From Thermocatellispora tengchongensis (lineage in GTDB: Bacteria > Actinomycetota > Actinomycetes > Streptosporangiales > Streptosporangiaceae), in NCBI RefSeq assembly GCF_014202315.1, contig NZ_JACHGN010000005.1, forward strand, positions 124,001-188,000: a stretch of DNA of 64,000 nucleotides. Reading direction: 5' to 3'. The notes beneath the pieces are model-generated. The model ran no database searches. It worked only from the letters and a program-made list of their open reading frames with translations, and was not told where the DNA came from. Positions within the stretch are counted from its first letter, which is position 1; the number at the start of each line of letters is the position of its first letter. This document shows positions 7,572 through 14,455 of the stretch, one piece after another. Made by a program: the position numbers and the translations under genes.

Positions 7572-7736
7572 TCAAGCAGGCTTCGGCTTGGAGACGTAGG
7601 CGCCGCCGGGGATGCGGACGAACCGCGTGCCGGCGTCCTTGTGGATCAGGTGCAATCCGGCGGTGCGGTCACAGGTCAGGGACTCACTGCCGTCGTAGGC
7701 GATGAACTCGATGCCGCACTTCTCCTTGTCGGTCAT
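7572..7736 (-). CDS. 54-residue protein, first of two leader-element minigenes
   Basis: The product is MTDKEKCGIEFIAYDGSESL continuing to GGAYVSKPKPA. AAGGA lies seven bases before the ATG. The sequence IEFIAYDGSE resembles IQFYSPDGSE of the 54-residue product at 7863-8027. The genes have the same length and each is preceded by a tRNA-minihelix-like element, so they may be distant duplicates. The protein is predicted small and beta-rich with two cysteines. Function unknown. Confidence 0.6.
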   Translation of the reverse strand: MTDKEKCGIEFIAYDGSESLTCDRTAGLHLIHKDAGTRFVRIPGGAYVSKPKPA

Positions 7737-7789
7737 GCCGTGTCCTTGGTCCTTTCGGCGAGGGGAGATACCGGCCGGTTGACCGGAGT

Positions 7790-7831
7790 GCCCTGGCGGG
7801 GAGTCGAACCCCGCCTTGCGACCATCAGGGC
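7790..7831 (-). other. tRNA-minihelix-like element, copy 1
   Basis: Read on the minus strand, 42 bases fold as GCCCTG...CAGGGC (six pairs), a ten-base linker containing ATGGTCG, and a T-arm with canonical loop TTCGACT inside a GGCGGGG/CCCCGCC stem. There is no D-arm, anticodon arm or CCA end. It lies 53 bases upstream of the 54-codon gene starting at 7736, in the same sense. It could be a transcribed leader structure, a relic tRNA or a terminator without a U-tract. Confidence 0.55.
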
Positions 7832-7862
7832 GGCAAGAGGATCAGTTCGGGCGGATGTCGGG

Positions 7863-8027
7863 CTAGCAGTCCCAGCAGGGCCACGGGCCGATGCCGTAGA
7901 CGATGACGGTGCGTTGACGCAGGTCACGGCGCAGGTGCCGCATGGCCGCGATCCATCTCGGGCAGTCGCCCGTGTAGGTCTCGCTACCGTCCGGGCTGTA
8001 AAACTGAATGGCCTTGCGCCGCTTCAC
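7863..8027 (-). CDS. 54-residue basic protein, second leader-element minigene
   Basis: A GTG start (VKRRKAIQFYSPDGSETYTG) lies eight bases after GAAGGAG. The protein is basic in the middle (RWIAAMRHLRRDLRQR) and ends IVYGIGPWPCWDC, with three cysteines in total. It has the same length and the same F-x-Y/S-x-DGSE segment as the product at 7572-7736. The second minihelix-like element stands 36 bases upstream. It could bind nucleic acid given its charge, but no family is recognised. Confidence 0.6.
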   Translation of the reverse strand: MKRRKAIQFYSPDGSETYTGDCPRWIAAMRHLRRDLRQRTVIVYGIGPWPCWDC

Positions 8028-8063
8028 GATCCGAACTCCTTCAGGTGTGGCGATGACAGCAGC

Positions 8064-8104
8064 GCCCCGGCGGGGAGTCGAACCTCGCCTACGACCATCG
8101 GGGC
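8064..8104 (-). other. tRNA-minihelix-like element, copy 2
   Basis: This is the second copy, 41 bases, read on the minus strand. GCCCCG...CGGGGC replaces the GCCCTG...CAGGGC helix of copy 1, a compensatory T-A to C-G change. The linker again contains ATGGTCG, and the T-loop TTCGACT is identical. The T-stem GGCGAGG/CCCCGCC has one A-C mismatch. It precedes the 54-codon gene starting at 8027. Covariation between two copies argues that the fold is maintained. Confidence 0.55.
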
Positions 8105-8120
8105 AGTTGAGATCCGCGGA

Positions 8121-8294
8121 CTAACCGACGTTGCCGACAAAAGTGGCCAACGCATCGGCCACCGTCATCAGCCCGTTGAACGCGCTGGTAGCCAGGCTCG
8201 CGGCCCTTTCGGGCTGTCGGACAACGAACACCAGAACGAGGCCCAGCAGAGCGAACAGCAGTAGGCGGCGCACTGGCTTGCGGTCGGAGTACAC
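8121..8294 (-). CDS. 57-residue single-span membrane protein
   Basis: A GTG start (VYSDRKPVRRLLLFALLGLV) follows AAAGGAGGG by eight bases, the strongest ribosome-binding site in this stretch. Residues 10-25 form a hydrophobic membrane helix after a basic N-terminus, so the C-terminal half (ERAASLATSAFNGLMTVADA) is predicted outside. It could be a small spread or holin-like protein. It is separated from its neighbours by hairpins and is probably expressed on its own. Function unknown. Confidence 0.62.
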   Translation of the reverse strand: MYSDRKPVRRLLLFALLGLVLVFVVRQPERAASLATSAFNGLMTVADALATFVGNVG

Positions 8295-8339
8295 GAGTGG
8301 GTCCCTCCTTTCATGGCAGCCTGCGGGTTCAACCCCAGT

Positions 8340-8378
8340 CAGGGGCGGGGCATGGCCCGGCACCGGCCTCCGCCCCTG
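8340..8378 (-). terminator. hairpin after the 59-residue gene
   Basis: CAGGGGCGG (8340-8348) and CCGCCCCTG (8370-8378) form a nine-pair stem with further pairing in the loop. It begins immediately after the stop codon of the leftward gene at 8379-8558. There is no U-tract, which is common for actinomycete terminators. Confidence 0.5.
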
Positions 8379-8558
8379 TCAGGCGGCGGCGGGGACTAGG
8401 CCGGAGCGGTGGCAGATGCTCGCGTGGTCGTGCACGTACTGGACGGTGTCGGTGCCGAACTCGCCGCAGCCGCCGCACTCGTACTCGGCCTGGGTGTCGG
8501 TCTCGGGCGTGTAGGTCACCAGGCACCCGCCCTGGGTGCAGATGGTGATCTCGGTCAT
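8379..8558 (-). CDS. 59-residue zinc-ribbon-like protein
   Basis: The product MTEITICTQGGCLVTYTPET continues with EYECGGCGEFGTDTVQYVHD and HASICH. Cysteine pairs at 7/12 and 28/31 plus a C-terminal Cys-His give a small zinc-ribbon appearance. The ATG is preceded by GGAGG at a short distance. The gene lies in the series of mini-genes upstream of whiB and reads the same way. Small zinc ribbons of this size usually bind nucleic acids or proteins. No specific family is recognised. Confidence 0.62.
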   Translation of the reverse strand: MTEITICTQGGCLVTYTPETDTQAEYECGGCGEFGTDTVQYVHDHASICHRSGLVPAAA

Positions 8559-8598
8559 CGGGTCCTCCGTGGTGGCGGGAGCTGTTGCTCCGCACGCC

Positions 8599-8623
8599 CG
8601 CCCGGCCGGGGAAGGGCCGGGCG
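8599..8623 (-). terminator. hairpin after the 44-residue zinc-finger gene
   Basis: CGCCCGGCC (8599-8607) pairs with GGCCGGGCG (8615-8623) over a seven-base loop. It lies 21 bases past the stop of the leftward gene at 8644-8778. A second, stronger GC hairpin (GGCGGGCCGG/CCGGCCCGCC, 8851-8879) lies upstream of that gene. Confidence 0.45.
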
Positions 8624-8643
8624 AGCACGCGCAACATCAGCAG

Positions 8644-8778
8644 CTACTTGAGGAGCACGCTGCCGACGCCCTTGCAGACCGCGCACACCTTGATGAGCGG
8701 GGTGAGGTGGTCGCGCCCCGAGCCCTTGCACGAAGCGCACTTGACGACGTGGCCCTCGGGCTTCTGGTTGTCGCTCAT
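8644..8778 (-). CDS. 44-residue DnaJ-type zinc-finger miniprotein
   Basis: The whole protein is one zinc module. CASCKGSG and CAVCKGVG are separated by 11 residues, matching the paired CxxCxGxG motifs of the DnaJ cysteine-rich domain. GAAGGAG lies a few bases before the ATG. It is the soluble counterpart of the membrane-anchored finger encoded at 459-713. In DnaJ two such pairs hold one zinc; here one pair set is present, enough for a single zinc. Its role in the element is unknown. Confidence 0.68.
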   Translation of the reverse strand: MSDNQKPEGHVVKCASCKGSGRDHLTPLIKVCAVCKGVGSVLLK

Positions 8779-9133
8779 GGTGATCTCCTTCGATGTGGTG
8801 GTCTTGCGTGCCCGCCCGGGACTCGCACCCAGGGGTCTGCTGGTCGGGCTGGCGGGCCGGGCGAGAGGTCCGGCCCGCCGGTGAGACAGGACGCGTGAGC
8901 GATGCGCGGGTCATCGCCCGCGCGGGCCGCCTTATTCGGTGGGAGGCGGTGGCCCATATGCAGTTCCCAAGAAGCGAGTGCGACAGCCCGTTGGCGCGCG
9001 GCGTGAGCCGCCTTCCCAGGTCTTCCGGCTGCGCGATGAACCACCTTAAGGCAGTCCATCTGTCTCATGACAGTAGGCCGTGCGCGGGCGAGCGTCAACC
9101 CACTGCCTCAAGGCAGTTGAGTACGCTGACCGT
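8779..9133. promoter_or_regulatory. divergent control region of the conjugative element
   Basis: No gene is seen here. The region separates the leftward mini-gene and transfer genes from the rightward gntR gene. It holds a GC-rich hairpin (8851-8879), a CCTTAAGG-centred palindrome with the half-site AAGGCAGT (9048-9055), and the full dyad at 9102-9117. The shared AAGGCAGT half-site suggests that one regulator acts at two places. Confidence 0.5.
9102..9117. promoter_or_regulatory. palindromic operator of the gntR gene
   Basis: ACTGCCT-CA-AGGCAGT is a perfect seven-base inverted repeat. It lies 17 bases before the GTG start, between a likely -35 region and the TACGCT -10 hexamer at 9122-9127. 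That position suits repression. A GntR-type protein made from the adjacent gene is the natural candidate to bind it. Confidence 0.6.
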
Positions 9134-9520
9134 GTGGCACTTGATCAGAACCGGGCAGATGAGCCCAAGACGCATGCGAGTCAGAAGCTCGCAGCAATCA
9201 TTCGCAGGGAGATCGAGGGCGGGCAGCTACAGGTAGGCGAGAAGCTGCTCTCTTACAGGAAGCTGGCGGAGAGGTACGACGTGGCCCAGAACACGGCGCA
9301 AGCGGCTGTGAGGCTTCTTCAGGCCGAGGGTTGGGTGACAGTGAAGCCGGCGAGCGGTGCCTACGTGCGCGATCGGACGGCAGCGCCCCTCGCTAGCACC
9401 CCTGAACAGCTCCGCACGGAGCTTGCTGAAGTGCGGCAGGAACTCAGGGAAACGAAGAGGCGACTGACTCTTACCGAAGATCGGGTTTCTAGCCTGATTG
9501 AGCGGCTTTCGGACGATTGA
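9134..9520 (+). CDS. GntR-family regulator, probably autoregulated
   Basis: A 128-residue protein. The N-terminal winged helix (about residues 10-80) has the GntR pattern LAAIIRREIEGGQLQVGEKL, then LAERYDVAQNTAQAAVRLLQ and EGWVTVKPASGAYV. The C-terminal 40 residues form a heptad-like coiled coil (LRTELAEVRQELRETKRRL) instead of a ligand domain, as in short KorSA/YtrA-like regulators. The GTG start lacks a ribosome-binding site, and TACGCT lies 7-12 bases upstream, so the mRNA is probably leaderless. KorSA-type GntR proteins repress replication and transfer genes of actinomycete integrative elements, which is the likely role here. Confidence 0.82.
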   Translation: MALDQNRADEPKTHASQKLAAIIRREIEGGQLQVGEKLLSYRKLAERYDVAQNTAQAAVRLLQAEGWVTVKPASGAYVRDRTAAPLASTPEQLRTELAEVRQELRETKRRLTLTEDRVSSLIERLSDD

Positions 9521-9677
9521 GAGAATTTCGGTTCTCACCTTTCTCGCGTCTTTCTGTGTTGAGGTAGACCTCGCCGGGGCGCTCCGGCTTGACTGGACAA
9601 GAACAAGACTGCCCCGGGGAAGGGACGCGCTACAGCGCGCACTCGGGGGCGCACATGTGCACTTCGTGAGGAGCGCC

Positions 9678-11060
9678 ATGCCGGTCAGGTCTGTGAACGA
9701 CAAGTTGGCTCGGTTGATCAACGAAGCCGGTTACTCACACAAGTCGTTCGCCCGCGCGGTTCGAGACACCTCGTCCGAAGCAGGCACACCTATTGGATGC
9801 GACCACACATCTGTCAGCCGGTGGCTCAACGGCGTCAAGCCACGTGCGGATGCGGCCCAAGTGATCGTCACGACGTTGAGCCGCGCACTCGGGCGGGCGG
9901 TGACACTGGCTGACGCCGGGCTCGCCGCGGCTGAGCGGCTACCGCTGGATCTGGGACTCTCTGTCCCTCAGGCTGCCGAAGACGGCATCGAGACGGTATC
10001 CCGACTGTGGCAGGCAGATCTCAACGAGGCTTCTGTCGTCCTACGGGAGCAAGTCAACCCCGCCGCGTGGAACGAAGCTTCCCTGACCTGGCTGCTATCC
10101 CCATCCATTACGCCGGCGCAGGTACGGGATGGTCGCCGAGTCGGCCAATCGGACGTTCAGCGTTTTCAGGCAACCATTGGCCTATTCACCCAGATGGATA
10201 ATCGCTTTGGCGGTGGGCACGCAAGGCACGCACTGATTCAATATCTATCGAGCGACGCCCCGCAACTACTGAAAGGAAACTTCAACGAGACTACTGGACA
10301 CATCCTCTTCTCCGCCGTCGCAGAAGCGACACTGTTAGCGGCCTGGATGTCTTACGACAGCGGCTTGCACAGTCTGGCTCAGCGCTACTTCATTCAGGCT
10401 CTATCGCTAGCAAGAGCGGGTGACGACCGCCTCTTGGCTGCGAGCATCCTAGATGCCATGAGTCACCAGGCGACGTTCATGGGCCGATTTCGTGAGGCAG
10501 CCAATTTGGCACAGGCTGCGCGTCAAGGCACCCGAGGCATTGCTACGCCAACGCTAACAGCCCATTTCCTAGCCATGGAGGCTCGTGCACTCGCCCGACT
10601 TGGAGATGCCCGCGCATGCGATAGAGTCCTCTCGCAAGCAGTAACAGAGTTTGAGCGTCGCAACCCAGACAACGACCCTGAATGGATTCGATACTTTGAT
10701 GACGCGGAGCTAGCAGCCGAATTCGGGCACTGCTTAAGAGACCTCGGCAGGCCGGTGAACGCCACACAGTACGCAACTCAGTGCTTAGGCAGCATAGACG
10801 GCGAGACGTATCAGCGTAGTGACTTCTTCGCAACCATGGTGCTCGCCGATGCCCACTTGGCCGCTGGAGACGCAGAACAGGCATGCACGGTCGCGCTTAA
10901 AGCACTCCGGCTAGGTGACCAACTTCGTTCGTCAAGATGCCTTGCCTACGTGCAAGAATTCTCGAAACGACTGGCCCCCGCAGCATCGTCGAGCGCTCTG
11001 CGGGGGTTTCAGGAGGAAGCTATACAATTTTCACTGTGGCAACAGATCGCGTATCAGTAA
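9678..11060 (+). CDS. XRE-like helix-turn-helix protein with TPR domain
   Basis: A 460-residue protein starting MPVRSVNDKL after GAGGAG. The N-terminal 80 residues form a divergent HTH (KSFARAVRDTS...CDHTSVSRWLNGVKPR), and residues 200-450 consist of helical tetratricopeptide-like repeats (for example YDSGLHSLAQRYFIQALSLA). This architecture is common for actinomycete regulators of development and secondary metabolism such as NsdA-like proteins. Codon usage is visibly less G+C-biased than in the surrounding genes, suggesting separate acquisition. It converges on and overlaps by seven bases the kinase-like gene at 11054-12001, with which it may form one cargo module. Confidence 0.78.
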   Translation: MPVRSVNDKLARLINEAGYSHKSFARAVRDTSSEAGTPIGCDHTSVSRWLNGVKPRADAAQVIVTTLSRALGRAVTLADAGLAAAERLPLDLGLSVPQAAEDGIETVSRLWQADLNEASVVLREQVNPAAWNEASLTWLLSPSITPAQVRDGRRVGQSDVQRFQATIGLFTQMDNRFGGGHARHALIQYLSSDAPQLLKGNFNETTGHILFSAVAEATLLAAWMSYDSGLHSLAQRYFIQALSLARAGDDRLLAASILDAMSHQATFMGRFREAANLAQAARQGTRGIATPTLTAHFLAMEARALARLGDARACDRVLSQAVTEFERRNPDNDPEWIRYFDDAELAAEFGHCLRDLGRPVNATQYATQCLGSIDGETYQRSDFFATMVLADAHLAAGDAEQACTVALKALRLGDQLRSSRCLAYVQEFSKRLAPAASSSALRGFQEEAIQFSLWQQIAYQ

Positions 11061-12001
11061 GGCTCCCAATTGCGCAGGCCAGTTGCCCCACTCTTCAGAT
11101 CATCGATACGCTTTCTAACCTCGGCTGCAACTCGCTCGTCTTGGGCTGCTTTTTGACTCAGCCACGTCACCATCAGGAATTCACGAATGTCGGCGAGCAC
11201 AGTATAGCCGTCCCACGCCATGACATCGAAGCCATAGATTTGGGCGAACGCCTCATACTCCTCGCGAGTATGCCAACCAAACCGCTCATAGTACAGGGCG
11301 GTGAGAACCAGGTCCCATTCGCGAGGGCCAATAGCCACGCCATCGAGGTCAATAAGCTTGGGGTGACCCTCACGGTCGCGAATCACATTCCCTACGCTGG
11401 CATCACCGTGAATGACACCGGACGACAAGGAGAAGGAGAGACCGGAATACGCTTCACGCAGTTTCACCAGCCTACTCCGAAGATATTCATCATCTTCGGG
11501 GGTGAACCACCCGTTTGAGTTGATGCGGCGCTCCACCCTGGAAAAGGGATCGAGGGGCTTGAGACCGAGAGCCCCAGCAGGGGCGTCAAGCTCATGCAGC
11601 TTAACGAGAAGTTCGGCCACATCTGCCGGCGTACCGTAATCCTCTACATCGGTAAGACTTTCCCAGAAGGTCACCGCGTGGTCGGCGATGATGCATGGTT
11701 GTTCGATTCGAAGGGCACGGATAGCGGGGAAGTCGATTTCGGCCAGCCATCGAGATACCGCTACCTCTTTCCGCACATCGGCGAGGTAGGCGAGCGTGCG
11801 CGACACCCTGACGATGACAGGCTCTCGAAGTCGATATACGGCATTCTCCCCCAGTCTGATCAACTCTGCCCCTTGGGGGTCCAAGCCAGCGCGAGCACAC
11901 GCGCGCTCCATCGTTGCGCGACTCGTCTCGGCGGTGAAGTCCTCAGAGCCTCGCGCTGCGGGCTGGGTCTCTGCCATACGTTTGACGCTACCGTTCGCCA
12001 T
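11054..12001 (-). CDS. aminoglycoside-phosphotransferase-fold kinase
   Basis: A 315-residue protein of the APH/choline-kinase fold. The catalytic loop is VIHGDASVGNVI (HGDxxxxN type) and the metal-binding motif is KLIDLDGVAIGPREWDL. The N-lobe includes LGENAVYRLREPVIVRVSRT. The start ATG (MANGSVKR) follows AGGAG by six bases; a longer upstream frame is unlikely. Targets of this family range from antibiotics to metabolites and proteins, and the substrate cannot be told. It is lower in G+C than its neighbours and lies beside the attachment site, so it is probably element cargo. It overlaps the convergent XRE/TPR gene. Confidence 0.82.
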   Translation of the reverse strand: MANGSVKRMAETQPAARGSEDFTAETSRATMERACARAGLDPQGAELIRLGENAVYRLREPVIVRVSRTLAYLADVRKEVAVSRWLAEIDFPAIRALRIEQPCIIADHAVTFWESLTDVEDYGTPADVAELLVKLHELDAPAGALGLKPLDPFSRVERRINSNGWFTPEDDEYLRSRLVKLREAYSGLSFSLSSGVIHGDASVGNVIRDREGHPKLIDLDGVAIGPREWDLVLTALYYERFGWHTREEYEAFAQIYGFDVMAWDGYTVLADIREFLMVTWLSQKAAQDERVAAEVRKRIDDLKSGATGLRNWEPY

Positions 12002-12216
12002 GAGATCTCCTAACGAAGTCCGTATCGCGCCACCGAGATGGGCCAGGGAACGACGAAGGCGCTTCGCCGCACGTCTCGCTCCCGGAACGCGCTCTCGCCC
12101 CTCAGAAGCGCTCTCATCCTTGATCATTACCCAATGCTTCCCCGGCGACATCGCAACATCGCGCGTCGTGCCGGGTTGTACCACGTCAGCGACATTGCCA
12201 AGGGCTGTAGCACACT

Positions 12217-12264
12217 CGACTCATAATCCGTAGGTCGTGGGTTCAAGTCCCACCCGCCCTACCA
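12217..12264 (+). repeat. 3' fragment of a CAT-anticodon tRNA gene, element attachment site
   Basis: The anticodon loop CTCATAA, variable loop, T-arm (GTGGG TTCAAGT CCCAC), acceptor strand CCGCCCT and encoded ACCA are all present up to 12264. The sequence upstream (AGGGCTGTAGCACACTCGA) cannot make the acceptor, D-arm or anticodon 5' strands. This is therefore the duplicated 3' half left when an element integrates into a tRNA-Met gene. The complete tRNA should lie at the left end of the element, outside the window. Confidence 0.82.
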
Positions 12265-12681
12265 CGTGCCACCCGGAACACCCTCCCTCATCTGGGCATA
12301 CGTCTGTACGGCGTCACCCGTCCCCATGCAGCCGACACCAGCCAGAAGCAGCCGGATGCCACCCCTCGCGGAACATACGCGGGATGGAACCGGCCCTCGT
12401 CTCCCCTGGTCAGAGCAGGAAAAGCAGAAGGACCCCGGAGCGTTCCGGGGTCCTTGACCTCTGTTGTCGATCATGCGGTGAGTGCCCGCGAGATCCGCCC
12501 GTGTGCGACCTCACGTTGCCCGCCACGTCCAACGGCCACCGCGGGAAGATCGTCTGGTACGGCACGGAACAGGTCCCGCTGCCGGACGCCGGACCCCGGC
12601 CGATCACGACCGGCTCTTACGGCGGTTCGCTCGTTCTGGCCGCGTGGTCCGGTTCGGCCGTGCCATCGGGGGACGGTCATC
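12265..12681. other. intergenic stretch after the attachment site
   Basis: No confident gene. The forward frame from about 12501 to 12650 reads like protein (DLTLPATSNGHRG, then KIVWYGTEQVPLPDAGP) but has no proper start and runs into unrelated sequence. It may be a fragment of a decayed gene. A strong hairpin lies at 12431-12454. Confidence 0.35.
12431..12454 (+). terminator. GC hairpin downstream of the tRNA fragment
   Basis: GGACCCCGGA and TCCGGGGTCC form a perfect ten-pair stem with loop GCGT, followed by TTGACC. It was probably the terminator of the original tRNA transcription unit. A closely similar hairpin occurs at 49721-49747. Confidence 0.65.
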
Positions 12682-14397
12682 GTGACGGATGCGGGGAGGC
12701 GTCCTGCTCTTCTACGTTCTGTGCCCGTGTGTTCGACAAGAGCGCGGTTGAGCCCGCGGGTGCTCGCGGGGGTCATGACGGCCCTCGCCTTGACGGCTGT
12801 GTCCACGGTGAATCTGCCCCGCCCCGCGCGGGCGGTGGCGAGCTCGGCCGAGGAGAAGGTGGACTTTCCGGTGCCGCTGGTGGAGATGCTGGCACCGGGC
12901 GGACGGGGACGGTTGTACACGCTTTCGACGGAGGAGGCGTCGCTGGCGGCCGAACGGCACGGGTTCAGGCGGCAGCCGACCCGGGCCGGTTATCTGTGGC
13001 GGAACTCGTTCCAAGGTGCGCGGGCGGTGCACCGGCTGCGGCTGGTGGGAACGTCGACGTACCTGCTGAGCGTTTCCGACGCCGAAAGGGATGACCTGGT
13101 CGCGGACGGCCGGTTCGTGGACGAGGGCGTCATGGGGTACGTCGCGGCCGAGCAGCGGCCCGGCGCCGAGCGACTGCTCCGCTTCGCCAACTCCTACGAG
13201 TGGCGGGTCGCTGTGGAGAGCGAGGCCGACCGGCTCAAGGCCCTGGGGTATCGGGTGGACGGGCCCATGGGATGGGTTCATCCGGAGTGGATCAGGGCGG
13301 GGGCGATCTACTTCGGCTCCTGGAATCCGTCCAGTGACATGGTGATCGGCGCGACGAAGACCTGGTACCAGCGCGACGGCGACTGGTGGGGCGGCGTGCG
13401 CGACTACTACGGCCGTGACCCGGGCGTTGAGCCGTCGAAGTACAACGTGTGGAAGGACGAGGACTTCTCCAACCTCAAACCGTCCATCGGCTACTACGAC
13501 GACTCCGAACCGGAGACCCTGGAGAAACACATCACCCAGGCGTCGTCGGCCGGCCTCAGCTTCTTCCAGTTCTACTGGTACTGGAACTCCGAGGACCGGC
13601 AGCCCCGGCCCGACGTCGCCATCGAGGCGTTCAAGGCGGCCCGCAACAGCGCCGCCATGGATTTCGCCGTCACCATCTGCGCCCATCCCTCGGGCGATCT
13701 GCGCATCCCGCGGAGCGACCACACCGCCGCGGCGGAGGCGCTCGTCGGCCGGTACCTGAACGAGCCCAACTACCTGCGCGCCAACGACGGCCGGCTGATC
13801 GTCGGGCTGTGCGACCACACGGGGCTGACCGGCGACGGGACGGCCGGCGCCGGCGATGTGCGGGCGTTCGTGGCGGCCCTGCGCGAACGGGCCAGGACGG
13901 ACCTGAACGAGGAGATCCTGGTGCTGTCCAACTGGGAGATGCACGTCGGCACCGACCCGGCGGTCTTCGGCGCCGACGGCTCCTACTGCGGGGTCCGCTA
14001 CGACCACCAGCCCAGTTACGTGTCATACGTTCAGGAGATGGCAGGCTACTTCGCCGCCGCCCCGCGCACCTTCATGCGGTGCGCGGCCTCCGACTTCGAC
14101 GAGCGGCCCCGCTACCCGCATCTCATCCAGGACCCGGACAAGATCCGCTGGTACCGGGACCAGACGATCGAGTTGTTCCGCCAGGGCGTCGGCCGGATAC
14201 GCACCGACATCGCACGGTCCACCCGCCTGTCCCCGATCGACAACCTGGTCGGTTTCTACGCCTGGAACGAGTGGCACGAGGGCGGCATCATCGAGCCCAA
14301 CGTCCGCGACGGCTGCGCCTACCTCGACGTCATCCGATCCGAGCTGCGCCTCACCGGCGGACAGGGCTGCGTGGCGTCGGGAATCGCTCCTTCCTGA
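12682..14397 (+). CDS. secreted WbsX/GH99-like protein with N-terminal lectin-like domain
   Basis: A protein of about 571 residues from the GTG at 12682; the exact start is uncertain. A signal peptide (VLAGVMTALALTAVS...ARA) occupies roughly residues 29-50. Residues 75-210 form a beta-trefoil-like DUF5648 region (LYTLSTEEASLA, GYLWRNSFQGARAVHRL, RVDGPMGWVHPEW). Residues 215-560 match the WbsX or GHL-type TIM barrel: YYDDSEPETLEKHI, GLSFFQFYWYWNSEDRQPRP and FYAWNEWHEGGIIEPN. WbsX-like barrels act on glycans and are often annotated as glycosyltransferases, although the fold is that of GH99 hydrolases. Secretion favours polysaccharide degradation. It is a stand-alone gene. Confidence 0.72.
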   Translation: MTDAGRRPALLRSVPVCSTRARLSPRVLAGVMTALALTAVSTVNLPRPARAVASSAEEKVDFPVPLVEMLAPGGRGRLYTLSTEEASLAAERHGFRRQPTRAGYLWRNSFQGARAVHRLRLVGTSTYLLSVSDAERDDLVADGRFVDEGVMGYVAAEQRPGAERLLRFANSYEWRVAVESEADRLKALGYRVDGPMGWVHPEWIRAGAIYFGSWNPSSDMVIGATKTWYQRDGDWWGGVRDYYGRDPGVEPSKYNVWKDEDFSNLKPSIGYYDDSEPETLEKHITQASSAGLSFFQFYWYWNSEDRQPRPDVAIEAFKAARNSAAMDFAVTICAHPSGDLRIPRSDHTAAAEALVGRYLNEPNYLRANDGRLIVGLCDHTGLTGDGTAGAGDVRAFVAALRERARTDLNEEILVLSNWEMHVGTDPAVFGADGSYCGVRYDHQPSYVSYVQEMAGYFAAAPRTFMRCAASDFDERPRYPHLIQDPDKIRWYRDQTIELFRQGVGRIRTDIARSTRLSPIDNLVGFYAWNEWHEGGIIEPNVRDGCAYLDVIRSELRLTGGQGCVASGIAPS

Positions 14398-14414
14398 CAC
14401 CTGCGGTGGCCGCG

Positions 14415-14438
14415 GGCCGGGGGCGCGAGCGCCCGGCC
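14415..14438. terminator. bidirectional hairpin between convergent genes
   Basis: GGCCGGGGGCGC and GCGCCCGGCC form a nearly complete GC stem with a short loop, in the 58-base gap between the rightward WbsX-like gene and the leftward binding-protein gene. Confidence 0.5.
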
Positions 14439-14455
14439 TGAGCCGGGCTCCGGCT

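Noticed and set aside
7787-8112. Two genuine tRNA genes
   Set aside because: Only acceptor-like and T-arm parts exist. Nine to ten bases replace the D and anticodon arms and no CCA or anticodon loop is present.
12189-12264. A complete tRNA-Met gene at the right end of the element
   Set aside because: The 76 bases ending in CCA do not provide a 5' acceptor strand (AGGGCGG expected) or D-arm, and the anticodon stem mispairs. Only the 3' half fits.
12712-14007. A 431-codon minus-strand frame over the WbsX-like gene
   Set aside because: The forward strand has a signal peptide and conserved barrel motifs. The reverse product is rich in Val, Gly and Arg with no domain.
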